From: Cupriavidus consociatus
Lineage (GTDB): Bacteria; Pseudomonadota; Gammaproteobacteria; Burkholderiales; Burkholderiaceae
Direction: 5' to 3'
Assembly (NCBI RefSeq): GCF_017814975.1
Contig: NZ_JAGIQA010000030.1
Location: 1 to 64,000, forward strand
Length of the DNA: 64,000 bases
The notes beneath the pieces were generated by a model that ran no database searches, was not told the origin of the DNA, and saw nothing but the letters and a program-made list of their open reading frames with translations. Position 1 is the first letter of the stretch. The number at the start of each line of letters is the position of its first letter. Made by a program: the position numbers and the translations under genes. Shown here one piece after another: positions 35,590 through 42,989 of the stretch.

Positions 35590-35703
35590 TGCTTGTCTCT
35601 CCGTAACTGTCAGCTTGGGATGGCCATGGCCTGTTCTGACGATGATCGCATGCATGCCAGGGGCGAGCGTCCGTATTTGCCGAACCCGCCCCTAACAGCG
35701 CGC

Positions 35704-35742
35704 AAAGAAAAACCGCGCCAAGGCCGAGGCCTATGGCGCGGT
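35704..35742 (-). terminator. Rho-independent terminator after acyl-CoA dehydrogenase genes
   Basis: Read on the minus strand, ACCGCGCC and GGCGCGGT form an 8-bp stem around a 15-base loop and are followed by TTTTTCTTT. It lies about 200 bp after the acyl-CoA dehydrogenase stop at 35943. Confidence 0.75.
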
Positions 35743-35781
35743 CAGGACGCGGTACGCAAGCCACCTCCACTGGTGAAGGCT

Positions 35782-35821
35782 CCCCTCTCCCGCGAAGTGG
35801 GAGAGGGGTGGGGGTGAGGGC
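35782..35821 (+). repeat. palindromic intergenic repeat, copy F
   Basis: CCCCTCTCCC-N6-GGGAGAGGGG followed by the tail TGGGGGTGAGGGC. Forms a head-to-head pair with copy G. Confidence 0.8.
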
Positions 35822-35863
35822 CTGAGCATCAACGAAGCACAGCGCGTCGGTTTGCCAGCGCCT

Positions 35864-35903
35864 GCCCTCACCCCCTGCCCCTCTCCCGCAAGCGGGAGAG
35901 GGG
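35864..35903 (-). repeat. palindromic intergenic repeat, copy G
   Basis: The tail GCCCTCACCCCCTG comes first, then CCCCTCTCCCGC-AA-GCGGGAGAGGGG. The orientation is opposite to copy F, so the pair resembles a bacterial interspersed mosaic element. Confidence 0.8.
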
Positions 35904-35942
35904 AGCAAACCGGCGGAATGCATGGCTTCCCGGCAATTTGCG

Positions 35943-37061
35943 TCAGGCTGCTTCCTGGAACCCCGGCTGGGCAGCAAACCGGCCCAGGTGGTGATCCACG
36001 TCGCCAAACGTAGTGTTGATCAGCGTCAGGCGCTTGAACATGTGCGCGGCCGGCAGTTCGTTGGTCACGCCCATGCCGCCATGGATCTGCACCGCTTCCT
36101 GGCCGACCGTGCGCGCTGCCTGCCCCACGCGCGCCTTGGCGGCGGAGACGTAGCGGCGGCGCTCTTCCGGCGTTGCCTCTTCAAAGCGGGCCGCGGCCAG
36201 CAGCGTGATCGAGCGCGATTGCTCGGCATGGATGAACATCTCGACCATGCGGTGCTGCAGCGCCTGGAAGCGTGCGATCGGCTGGCCGAACTGCTGGCGC
36301 GTCTTGGCGTATTCCAGCGTGGCCGCGTTGAGCGTGTCCATCACGCCTACGGCCTCGGCGCACAGCAGCACCGCGGCATAGTCAGCCACCTGCTCGACCA
36401 GCGCGAAGCCCTTGCCGGCCTCGCCCAGCAGCTGCGCCGGCGCGTCCTGGAAGGTGATGTCGGCCGCGCGCAGGTTGTCGATGGTGCGATAGTCCTTGAT
36501 GCTGACACCGGCGCCCTTGGCATCGACCAGGAACAGCGAGATGCCATCCTGGTCGGCATCGCCGCCGCTGCTGCGCGCCGACACGACCAGCTTGTCGGCC
36601 TGCGCGCCATGCAGCACCACGGTCTTTCGGCCGTTGAGCTTGCCGTCGCGGGCGCTGACGCGCACGTTGTTCAGTTCATAGCGCGCCTGCGGCTCGTTGA
36701 AGGCCACCGCCAGCTTCAGCTCGCCGCCGGCGACCTGCTCCAGCAGCGCGTCCTGGCCGCCGGCCAGGCCCAGTGCGTAGGCACCCACCACGGTGGCCAG
36801 GTACGGCTCCACCACCAGGCCGCGGCCCAGTTCCTGCTGCACCACCATCATGTCGAGCGCCTTGCCCGAGAAACCGCCCTGCGCTTCCGGCACCGGCAGT
36901 GCGGTCAGGCCAAGCTCGACCAGCGAGCCCCATGCGGATTCGCCGTAGCCGGCGGCACTTTCGTAGTTCTTCTTGCGATCCTCGAAGCCGTAGTCCTTCT
37001 CGACAAAACGGCGGACGGCGTCGGCCAGTTGCTTCTGTTCGTCGCTGAGATTGAAGTTCAT
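35943..37061 (-). CDS. acyl-CoA dehydrogenase family protein
   Basis: 372 residues. It has the three-domain acyl-CoA dehydrogenase layout: N-terminal helices, a beta domain about 120-215, and a C-terminal helical domain with QIHGGMGVTNELPAAHMFKR. The mid-domain lacks the usual TEP.GSD motif and reads FNEPQARYELNNVRV, typical of the smaller partner in paired acyl-CoA dehydrogenases such as the FadE-like heteromers of actinobacteria and Burkholderiales. It follows another acyl-CoA dehydrogenase by 13 bp, which supports a two-subunit enzyme. Confidence 0.9.
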   Translation of the reverse strand: MNFNLSDEQKQLADAVRRFVEKDYGFEDRKKNYESAAGYGESAWGSLVELGLTALPVPEAQGGFSGKALDMMVVQQELGRGLVVEPYLATVVGAYALGLAGGQDALLEQVAGGELKLAVAFNEPQARYELNNVRVSARDGKLNGRKTVVLHGAQADKLVVSARSSGGDADQDGISLFLVDAKGAGVSIKDYRTIDNLRAADITFQDAPAQLLGEAGKGFALVEQVADYAAVLLCAEAVGVMDTLNAATLEYAKTRQQFGQPIARFQALQHRMVEMFIHAEQSRSITLLAAARFEEATPEERRRYVSAAKARVGQAARTVGQEAVQIHGGMGVTNELPAAHMFKRLTLINTTFGDVDHHLGRFAAQPGFQEAA

Positions 37062-37074
37062 GTTACGTGTCTCC

Positions 37075-38277
37075 TCACAGCCCCAGAATCATCTGGCTGA
37101 TGATGTTCTTCTGAATTTCGTTGGACCCGCCGTAGATGGAGGTCTTGCGATAGTTGAAGTAGTACGCTGACAGCGGCGCGGCGTCGTCGTAGCCGGTCAC
37201 CGCGTGCTCGGTCTCGCACTCCAGGTAGGCCGTGTCGAACGGCTGGGCGTACGGGCCGACAGCCTCGACCATCAGCTCGGTCAGCAGCTGCTGGATCTCG
37301 GTGCCCTTGATCTTGAGCATCGACGCCTCGGGACCGGGGCCCTTGCCGGCGGCTTCGCTCGACACCACGCGCAGCACGGTGATCTCCAGCGCCATCAGTT
37401 CGATTTCCAGCGCGGCCACCTTGGCACCGAACACCGGATCCTCCAGCAGCGGCTTGCCATTCTTCTGCTGCTGGCGCGCCACGCGCTTGAGGAAGCCCAG
37501 CTCGCGCTTGGAGTTGCCCACGCGCGCAATGCCGGTACGCTCATGGCCGAGCAGGTACTTGGCGTAGGTCCAGCCCTTGTTCTCTTCGCCGACGCGGTTC
37601 TCGACCGGCACCTTGACGTTGTCGAAGAAGACCTCGTTCACTTCATGCTCTTCGTCGAGCATGATGATCGGGCGCACGGTGATACCCGGAGTCTTCATGT
37701 CGATCAGCAGGAACGAGATGCCTTCCTGCTTCTTGGCTTCCGGGTCAGTGCGGACCAGGCAGAAGATCATGTCGGCGTGCTGGCCGAGCGTGGTCCAGGT
37801 CTTCTGGCCGTTGACGATGTAGTGCTTGCCGTCCGAGGTCAGCTCGGCGCGGGTCTTTACCGAAGCCAGGTCCGAACCCGAGCCCGGCTCGGAGTAGCCC
37901 TGGCACCACCAGTCGGTGCAGTCGAGGATGCGCGGCAGGTAGTACGACTTCTGCTGCTCGTTGCCGTACTTCATGATCACGGGCGCCACCATGGCCACGC
38001 CGAACGGCAGCACGCCGGGCGCGCCGACGCGGGCGTTCTCTTCGTCCCAGATGTGGCGCTGGGTGGCGTTCCAGCCGGTGCCGCCGAACTGGACGGGCCA
38101 GTGCGGCGCCGACCAGCCTTTGCCAGCAAGGATCTTGTGCCAGCGCACCAGGTCATCGCGGTTCGGACGGCGGTGGTTGAGAATCTTGCTGCGGATGTCC
38201 GCCGGCAAGTTGGCTTCGAGCCAGCTACGCACTTCCTCGCGGAAGGCGTTGTCGGACGCCGAGTAGTTGAGATCCAT
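37075..38277 (-). CDS. acyl-CoA dehydrogenase family protein
   Basis: 400 residues from the ATG at 38277, with GGAG 7 bp upstream; an ATG four codons earlier is possible. It shows WCQGYSEPGSGSDLASVKTR (FAD/substrate loop), IVNGQKTWTTLGQHADM and a C-terminal RKTSIYGGSNEIQKNIISQM, full family hallmarks. It is probably the catalytic FAD-binding partner of the smaller dehydrogenase directly downstream. DUF1178 and a TetR-type operator lie upstream on the same strand. Confidence 0.92.
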   Translation of the reverse strand: MDLNYSASDNAFREEVRSWLEANLPADIRSKILNHRRPNRDDLVRWHKILAGKGWSAPHWPVQFGGTGWNATQRHIWDEENARVGAPGVLPFGVAMVAPVIMKYGNEQQKSYYLPRILDCTDWWCQGYSEPGSGSDLASVKTRAELTSDGKHYIVNGQKTWTTLGQHADMIFCLVRTDPEAKKQEGISFLLIDMKTPGITVRPIIMLDEEHEVNEVFFDNVKVPVENRVGEENKGWTYAKYLLGHERTGIARVGNSKRELGFLKRVARQQQKNGKPLLEDPVFGAKVAALEIELMALEITVLRVVSSEAAGKGPGPEASMLKIKGTEIQQLLTELMVEAVGPYAQPFDTAYLECETEHAVTGYDDAAPLSAYYFNYRKTSIYGGSNEIQKNIISQMILGL

Positions 38278-38374
38278 GCCCGTCTCCATGATGGTGCCGG
38301 CATCGTCTCAGGCTGCCGGCGGTTTGTTCTGCCTTGCGCGTCATGCGCCGACAGCAACGGGCACAGGACGCAAT

Positions 38375-38830
38375 TCAGTGAGCCGTCTGCTTCAGCGCAT
38401 CCGGCACGATAAGCGGGAAAGTCTCGATGCCCTCCTCGGCCAGCGCCTGCACTTCCTCCGGCGAAGCCGAGCCGCGGATCCCGCGCTCCGGCGCTTCGTC
38501 GTAGTGCATGCGCCTTGCCTCCTCGGCAAAGCGGTCGCCAACGTCCTCGGTCTGTGCCAGCACCTGCTTCACTGCCTTCGTGTACAGCGCCTGCAGTGTC
38601 GCCGGTGCGGCGGCGGTTGCCGCTGGCTGCGCCGGCCTGGCTGAGGCCTTCGGCGCGTTCGCGCCTGACAGGTTCAGGCGCGGCGCGCTGGGCAGCCGGG
38701 TTACGGCGTGGTCGCCACAGACCGGGCATTGGACGAGGTCGCGCGCGATTTGCGACTGCGCTTCTTCCTCCGAGGCAAACCAGCCCTCGAAACGATGGTC
38801 ATGCGCGCAGCGCAGGTCGAGCACCTTCAT
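38375..38830 (-). CDS. DUF1178 family protein
   Basis: 151 residues. The conserved N-terminus MKVLDLRCAHDHRFEGWFAS and CPVCGDHAVTRLPSAPRLNL are diagnostic of DUF1178, with Cys8 and a CxxC that may bind zinc. The middle is Ala-rich and the C-terminus has GDRFAEEARRMHYDEAPERG. The biochemical role of the family is unknown. It is the first gene after the promoter and operator at 38855-38926 and precedes two acyl-CoA dehydrogenases by about 97 bp. Confidence 0.9.
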   Translation of the reverse strand: MKVLDLRCAHDHRFEGWFASEEEAQSQIARDLVQCPVCGDHAVTRLPSAPRLNLSGANAPKASARPAQPAATAAAPATLQALYTKAVKQVLAQTEDVGDRFAEEARRMHYDEAPERGIRGSASPEEVQALAEEGIETFPLIVPDALKQTAH

Positions 38831-38854
38831 GATCTTTCCAGCCCGTCAAAAGCT

Positions 38855-38883
38855 ATATTATCCGCGAATCGAAATTTTGTGAA
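38855..38883 (-). promoter_or_regulatory. sigma-70 promoter of the DUF1178/acyl-CoA dehydrogenase genes
   Basis: On the minus strand TTCACA and TAATAT are separated by exactly 17 bp; the predicted transcript begins about 20 bp before the DUF1178 start codon. The -35 hexamer overlaps the inverted repeat listed next. Confidence 0.65.
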
Positions 38884-38926
38884 CGGTCGTGCTAAATTTT
38901 TTCGAACGACCGTTCGTAGAACGAAC
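38881..38926. promoter_or_regulatory. TetR-type operator cluster
   Basis: GAACGGTCGT (38881-38890) and its exact complement ACGACCGTTC (38906-38915) flank 15 bp. Inside and beside this lie the 14-bp palindrome CGAACG-AC-CGTTCG (38903-38916) and GTTCG-N5-CGAAC (38912-38926). Four GAACG/CGTTC half-sites in 46 bp overlapping a -35 box are what is expected of a repressor operator. AACG-N2-CGTT dyads are recalled for TetR-family regulators of acyl-CoA catabolism in betaproteobacteria. Confidence 0.65.
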
Positions 38927-39000
38927 ATGCAGTTTTCGGCACCTGCATTGCCCGCCCCACAACCAGCTTAACGCAGTGCGCGCCCCGCTGCCGGCGAGAC

Positions 39001-39636
39001 TCAGCGCGGCAGCGCCTGCTCGCCCGGCTGCCACGCGCCGGAAATGACTTTCTCCAGCCAGAAAGCGCCGATGATGGTCTTCACATCGCTGATGCGGCCG
39101 CTGCGCACCCAGTCGATCACCTGCCCCACCGGCGTGATGAACGTCTCCAGGAACTCGCCGTCGTCCAGCTGCGCCTCGCCGTGCGTCAGGTCGCGCGCCA
39201 GGAAAATATCGATGAATTCGGTCGAGTAAGAGATGACCGGGTGGATGCGCGTCAGGTAGTCCCAGCGCCGGGCCGTATAGCCGGTCTCTTCCTGCAGCTC
39301 GCGCTCGCCGCAGCGTTGCGCGCCCTCTTGCGGGTCGAGCTTGCCGGCCGGGAATTCCAGCATGACTTCGCCGACCGGATAGCGGAACTGCCTTTCCATC
39401 AATACGGTGCCGTCGTCGAACAACGGGATCATCATCACCGCGCCCGGATGTACGATGTATTCGCGCCCGGTCTGCTTGCCATCGGGCAGGCGGACGATGT
39501 CTTGCTTCAGCGTGAGGAACTTGCCGCGATGGACCGTGGCCGAGGCGACGCAGACTTCCTTCAGTGCGTCGTCGTTCGCGGTGTGGCCGGCGGGATCGGC
39601 GAGAGAGTGGGTGCCGCGTTGGATCTTGTCGGTCAT
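39001..39636 (-). CDS. Nudix hydrolase, ADP-ribose pyrophosphatase-like
   Basis: 211 residues. A perfect Nudix box GX5EX7REUXEEXGU begins at GKLDPQE and ends RELQEETGY. The surrounding EFPAGK and the downstream PVISYSTEFIDIFLARDLTHGEA fit the ADP-ribose pyrophosphatase (NudF) type. It hydrolyses ADP-ribose or related nucleoside diphosphates in the cytoplasm. It follows the DUF2818 gene by 43 bp and may be read from the end of the nuo transcript. Confidence 0.92.
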   Translation of the reverse strand: MTDKIQRGTHSLADPAGHTANDDALKEVCVASATVHRGKFLTLKQDIVRLPDGKQTGREYIVHPGAVMMIPLFDDGTVLMERQFRYPVGEVMLEFPAGKLDPQEGAQRCGERELQEETGYTARRWDYLTRIHPVISYSTEFIDIFLARDLTHGEAQLDDGEFLETFITPVGQVIDWVRSGRISDVKTIIGAFWLEKVISGAWQPGEQALPR

Positions 39637-39679
39637 GGACGCTCCGGATCAGGCAGGCCCGGCGCCGACAAGACCGGCT

Positions 39680-39988
39680 TCAGGCCGTGCGGTGTTTGAC
39701 GAGGTATTGCCAGGTGAAGCCCGGGAAGGCGAACACCAGCATCATGCAGGCGGTGATGGCGTAGAACTGCCAGCCCTGCGGGAAGGCATTGCCGAGGCTG
39801 GCCTCGACCGCGAAACCGGCGGCACCGGCCACCGTGTACCAGACGATCAGCTCCAGCAGGCGCAGCCACAGCGGCTTGCGCGCCCACCGGAGCGGAATCG
39901 CCATGAACAGGCGCTGGTTCACAAACGGCAGGTTCGCACTGACGAGTGCCAGCAGGATGACAAACCAGCCGCTTGCGGATGCGCTCAT
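39680..39988 (-). CDS. DUF2818 membrane protein
   Basis: 102 residues with three hydrophobic spans. The sequence (GWFVILLALVSANLPFVNQR, WQFYAITACMMLVFAFPGFT) matches DUF2818, a family restricted mainly to betaproteobacteria and regularly found directly after nuoN. It is 13 bp from nuoN and so belongs to the same operon. A role linked to complex I is suggested by position only. Confidence 0.88.
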   Translation of the reverse strand: MSASASGWFVILLALVSANLPFVNQRLFMAIPLRWARKPLWLRLLELIVWYTVAGAAGFAVEASLGNAFPQGWQFYAITACMMLVFAFPGFTWQYLVKHRTA

Positions 39989-40001
39989 GGAAGTTGGCGG
40001 A

Positions 40002-41477
40002 TCAGGAGCCCAGGGTCGAGCGGATGGCCTGGTAGCACAGGTTCATCAGCGCTGCCGGGAAAAAGCCCAGCACGATCACGGCGGCGCCGTTCAGCGTCAG
40101 CATCGAGCGCAGGCCGGCGGTCGCTTCCAGCTGCTCTTCGCCAGCCGGCTCATCGAAGTACATCAGCTTGACGATGCGCAGGTAGTAGAAGGCGCCGATC
40201 AGCGAGAACATCACCGCGACCACGGCCAGCCAGCTCATGCCGGCCTTGACCACCGCATCCAGCACCGCCAGCTTGGCGTAGAAGCCCACGGTCGGCGGGA
40301 TGCCGGCCAGCGAGAACATCATCACCAGCATCAGGAAGGCGAACCAAGGATTGCGGCGCGACATGCCCTTCAGGTCTTCCAGCGTCTCCGCCTCGAAGCC
40401 CTTGTTGGTGCGCAGCAGGATGATGCCGAAGGTGCCCAGCGTGGTCAGCAGGTAGGTCACCGAGTAGAACATCGACGCGCTGTACGCATCGGCGGCGCCA
40501 TCAGCCTTGTTGGCTACCACGCCGGACAGCATGCCCAGCAGCACGAAGCCCATGTGCGAGATGGTCGAATACGCCAGCATCCGCTTCAGGTTGGACTGGA
40601 CGATGGCGGTCAGGTTGCCGATCGCCAGCGACACGATCGACAGCACCACCAGCATCATCTGCCAGTCATTGGCCAGCGGCAGCAGGCCTTCCACCAGCAC
40701 GCGGATGATCAGCGCGAACGCGGCAACCTTCGGGCCGCCCGCGATCAGCAGCGTCACGGCGGTCGGCGAACCCTGGTAGATGTCCGGAATCCACATGTGG
40801 AACGGCGCGGCACCCAGCTTGAACGACAGGCCGGCGACGATGAACACCACGCCGAACGCCAGCATCGTGGTGTTGACGCGGCCCGACTCGACCACGCGGA
40901 ACACCTCGCCCAGGTTCAGCGAACCGGTGGCGCCGTACATCATCGAGATGCCGTACAGCAGGAAGCCCGAAGCCAGCGCGCCCAGCACGAAGTACTTCAT
41001 CGCCGATTCAGACGTCACGCGCGACTCGCGGCGCAGCGCCACCAGCGCATAGGACGACAGCGACAGCAGTTCCAGGCCCAGGTACAGGGTCAGGAAGTTG
41101 TTGCCGGTGATCATCACGATCTGGCCGCCCAGCGTGAACAGCGCCAGCATGTAGAACTCGCCGGCGAACATGTCGCGATCGGCCAGGTAGCTGCGCGTAT
41201 AGACCAGCGTGATGAACAGGCCGGCCGCGCAGAACGCGGACAGCACGTTGGCCATCGGGTCGATCACCACCAGGTTGGAGAACGCATAGTGCGTTTCGCC
41301 GGCAGCGGCATTCATGCCGAACCAGACGGTCAGCACCGCCGTGGTCAGCAGCGACAGCGGATAGGCCACGCTCTGCTTGCCCTTGCCCCGGGCCAGGTCG
41401 ATCCAGTTGATCGCGGCGATGGCGATCGCCAGGAAGATAATCGGCGCCACGGGGGCGAGTGTCGAGGACGGTTGCAT
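40002..41477 (-). CDS. nuoN: NADH-quinone oxidoreductase subunit N
   Basis: 491 residues, about 14 spans, one of the three antiporter-like proton-pumping subunits. Key membrane motifs are visible: LTLYLGLELLSLSSYALVAL (conserved Glu), KLGAAPFHMWIPDIYQGSP (conserved Lys) and LLIAGGPKVAAFAL. Last nuo gene, 18 bp after nuoM. Confidence 0.97.
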   Translation of the reverse strand: MQPSSTLAPVAPIIFLAIAIAAINWIDLARGKGKQSVAYPLSLLTTAVLTVWFGMNAAAGETHYAFSNLVVIDPMANVLSAFCAAGLFITLVYTRSYLADRDMFAGEFYMLALFTLGGQIVMITGNNFLTLYLGLELLSLSSYALVALRRESRVTSESAMKYFVLGALASGFLLYGISMMYGATGSLNLGEVFRVVESGRVNTTMLAFGVVFIVAGLSFKLGAAPFHMWIPDIYQGSPTAVTLLIAGGPKVAAFALIIRVLVEGLLPLANDWQMMLVVLSIVSLAIGNLTAIVQSNLKRMLAYSTISHMGFVLLGMLSGVVANKADGAADAYSASMFYSVTYLLTTLGTFGIILLRTNKGFEAETLEDLKGMSRRNPWFAFLMLVMMFSLAGIPPTVGFYAKLAVLDAVVKAGMSWLAVVAVMFSLIGAFYYLRIVKLMYFDEPAGEEQLEATAGLRSMLTLNGAAVIVLGFFPAALMNLCYQAIRSTLGS

Positions 41478-41495
41478 GTTGATATCTCTCCCCGA

Positions 41496-42962
41496 TTACA
41501 GCTTCGACTGCGCCGCGTGCTGCAGCAGGTTGACCACGGACGGGTGCATCACGTCGGTAAAGGGCTTCGGGTGCAGGCCCATGTACAGCGTCATGATGGC
41601 CAGCAGGCCGAGCATGACGAACTCACGCTTGTTCAGGTCGACCAGCTCGTGCACGTGCTGGTGCACGACGTCGCCGAAGATCACGCGCTTGACCATCCAC
41701 AGCGAGTAGGCGGCGCCGAAGATCAGGGCGGTGGCGGCCAGCAGGCCGATCCAGAAGTCGAACTTGACCGCGCCCAGGATCACCATGAATTCGCCAACGA
41801 ATCCCGAGGTGGCAGGCAGGCCGCAGTTGGCCATCGCGAAGAACACCACCAGTGCCGCGAACTTCGGCATGGTGTTCACCACGCCACCGTAGTCGGCAAT
41901 CTGGCGCGAGTGCACGCGGTCATACAGCACGCCGATACACAGGAACATGGCGCCCGAGATAAAGCCGTGCGAGATCATCTGCACAATGCCGCCCTCGATG
42001 CCGATGTCGCTGAAGATGAAGAAGCCCAGCGTGACGAAGCCCATGTGGGCGATCGACGAGTATGCCACCAGCTTCTTCATGTCGGCCTGCACCAGCGCGA
42101 CCAGGCCGATGTAGATGACGGCGATCAGCGAGATCGTGATGATGAACGGAGCCAGGTAGTGGCTCGCGTCGGGCGCGATCGGCAGCGAGAACCGCAGGAA
42201 ACCGTAGGCGCCCAGCTTCAGCATGATGGCGGCCAGCACCACCGAACCGCCGGTCGGCGCTTCCACGTGGGCATCGGGCAGCCAGGTGTGCACCGGCCAC
42301 ATCGGCACCTTGACCGAGAAGGCGGCGAAGAAGGCAATGAACAGCGCAATCTGCTCGTTCATCGACAGCTTGGCCTGGTGCCATTCCAGGATCTGGAAGG
42401 TGCCGGTCTTGTTGTACAGGTACAGCAGCGCAACCAGCGTCAGCAGCGAGCCCAGCAGCGTATAGAGGAAGAACTTGAAGGCCGCGTAGACGCGGTTCGC
42501 GCCGCCCCAGACGCCGATGATGATGTACATCGGGATCAGCGTGGCCTCGAAGAACACGTAGAACAGCATGCCGTCGAGCGCGCAGAACACGCCGACCATC
42601 AGGCCGGACAGGATCAGGAACGAGGCCATGTACTCGGCCACGCGCTCGGTGATCACTTCCCAGGCCGAGATCACTACGATCACCGTGATGAAGGCGGTCA
42701 GCACTACGAACCACATCGAGATGCCGTCGACGCCCAGCAGGTACTGGATGTTGAAGCGCTGGATCCAGTCCGCCTTCTCGACGAACTGCATCGCCGCGGT
42801 GGCGCGGTCAAAGTGGAACACCAGCGGCAACGTGACGACGAAGCTGACGATCGAGCCGAACAGCGACATCCACCGCACAAAGCCCGGGCTGCGGTCCGAG
42901 CCGAAGGCCAGGATCAGCAGGCCGAAAAAGACAGGCAGCCAGATTGAGAAAGACAGAACCAT
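41496..42962 (-). CDS. nuoM: NADH-quinone oxidoreductase subunit M
   Basis: 488 residues, antiporter-like membrane subunit. Motifs: FEATLIPMYIIIGVWGG (conserved Glu), KVPMWPVHTWLPDAHVEAPT (conserved Lys/His loop) and VAYSSIAHMGFVTLG. Lies between nuoL and nuoN, 27 bp after nuoL. Confidence 0.98.
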   Translation of the reverse strand: MVLSFSIWLPVFFGLLILAFGSDRSPGFVRWMSLFGSIVSFVVTLPLVFHFDRATAAMQFVEKADWIQRFNIQYLLGVDGISMWFVVLTAFITVIVVISAWEVITERVAEYMASFLILSGLMVGVFCALDGMLFYVFFEATLIPMYIIIGVWGGANRVYAAFKFFLYTLLGSLLTLVALLYLYNKTGTFQILEWHQAKLSMNEQIALFIAFFAAFSVKVPMWPVHTWLPDAHVEAPTGGSVVLAAIMLKLGAYGFLRFSLPIAPDASHYLAPFIITISLIAVIYIGLVALVQADMKKLVAYSSIAHMGFVTLGFFIFSDIGIEGGIVQMISHGFISGAMFLCIGVLYDRVHSRQIADYGGVVNTMPKFAALVVFFAMANCGLPATSGFVGEFMVILGAVKFDFWIGLLAATALIFGAAYSLWMVKRVIFGDVVHQHVHELVDLNKREFVMLGLLAIMTLYMGLHPKPFTDVMHPSVVNLLQHAAQSKL

Positions 42963-42989
42963 TTCTATGTTTTCCTTACTTGGTGCCTA

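Larger units (their letters stand above)
35590..35942. other. repeat-bearing gap between MaoC and acyl-CoA dehydrogenase genes
   Basis: No gene is visible. It contains a minus-strand terminator (35704-35742) and two oppositely oriented palindromic repeats (35782-35821 and 35864-35903) separated by 42 bp. The MaoC pair probably has its own transcript, but no promoter hexamers are clear. Confidence 0.65.

Noticed and set aside
39789..42947. Open frame of more than 1,000 codons on the plus strand opposite nuoN and nuoM
   Set aside because: The product is a His/Gln/Arg-rich composition typical of the antisense of high-GC membrane-protein genes. The minus strand encodes complete complex I subunits, and there is no start signal.
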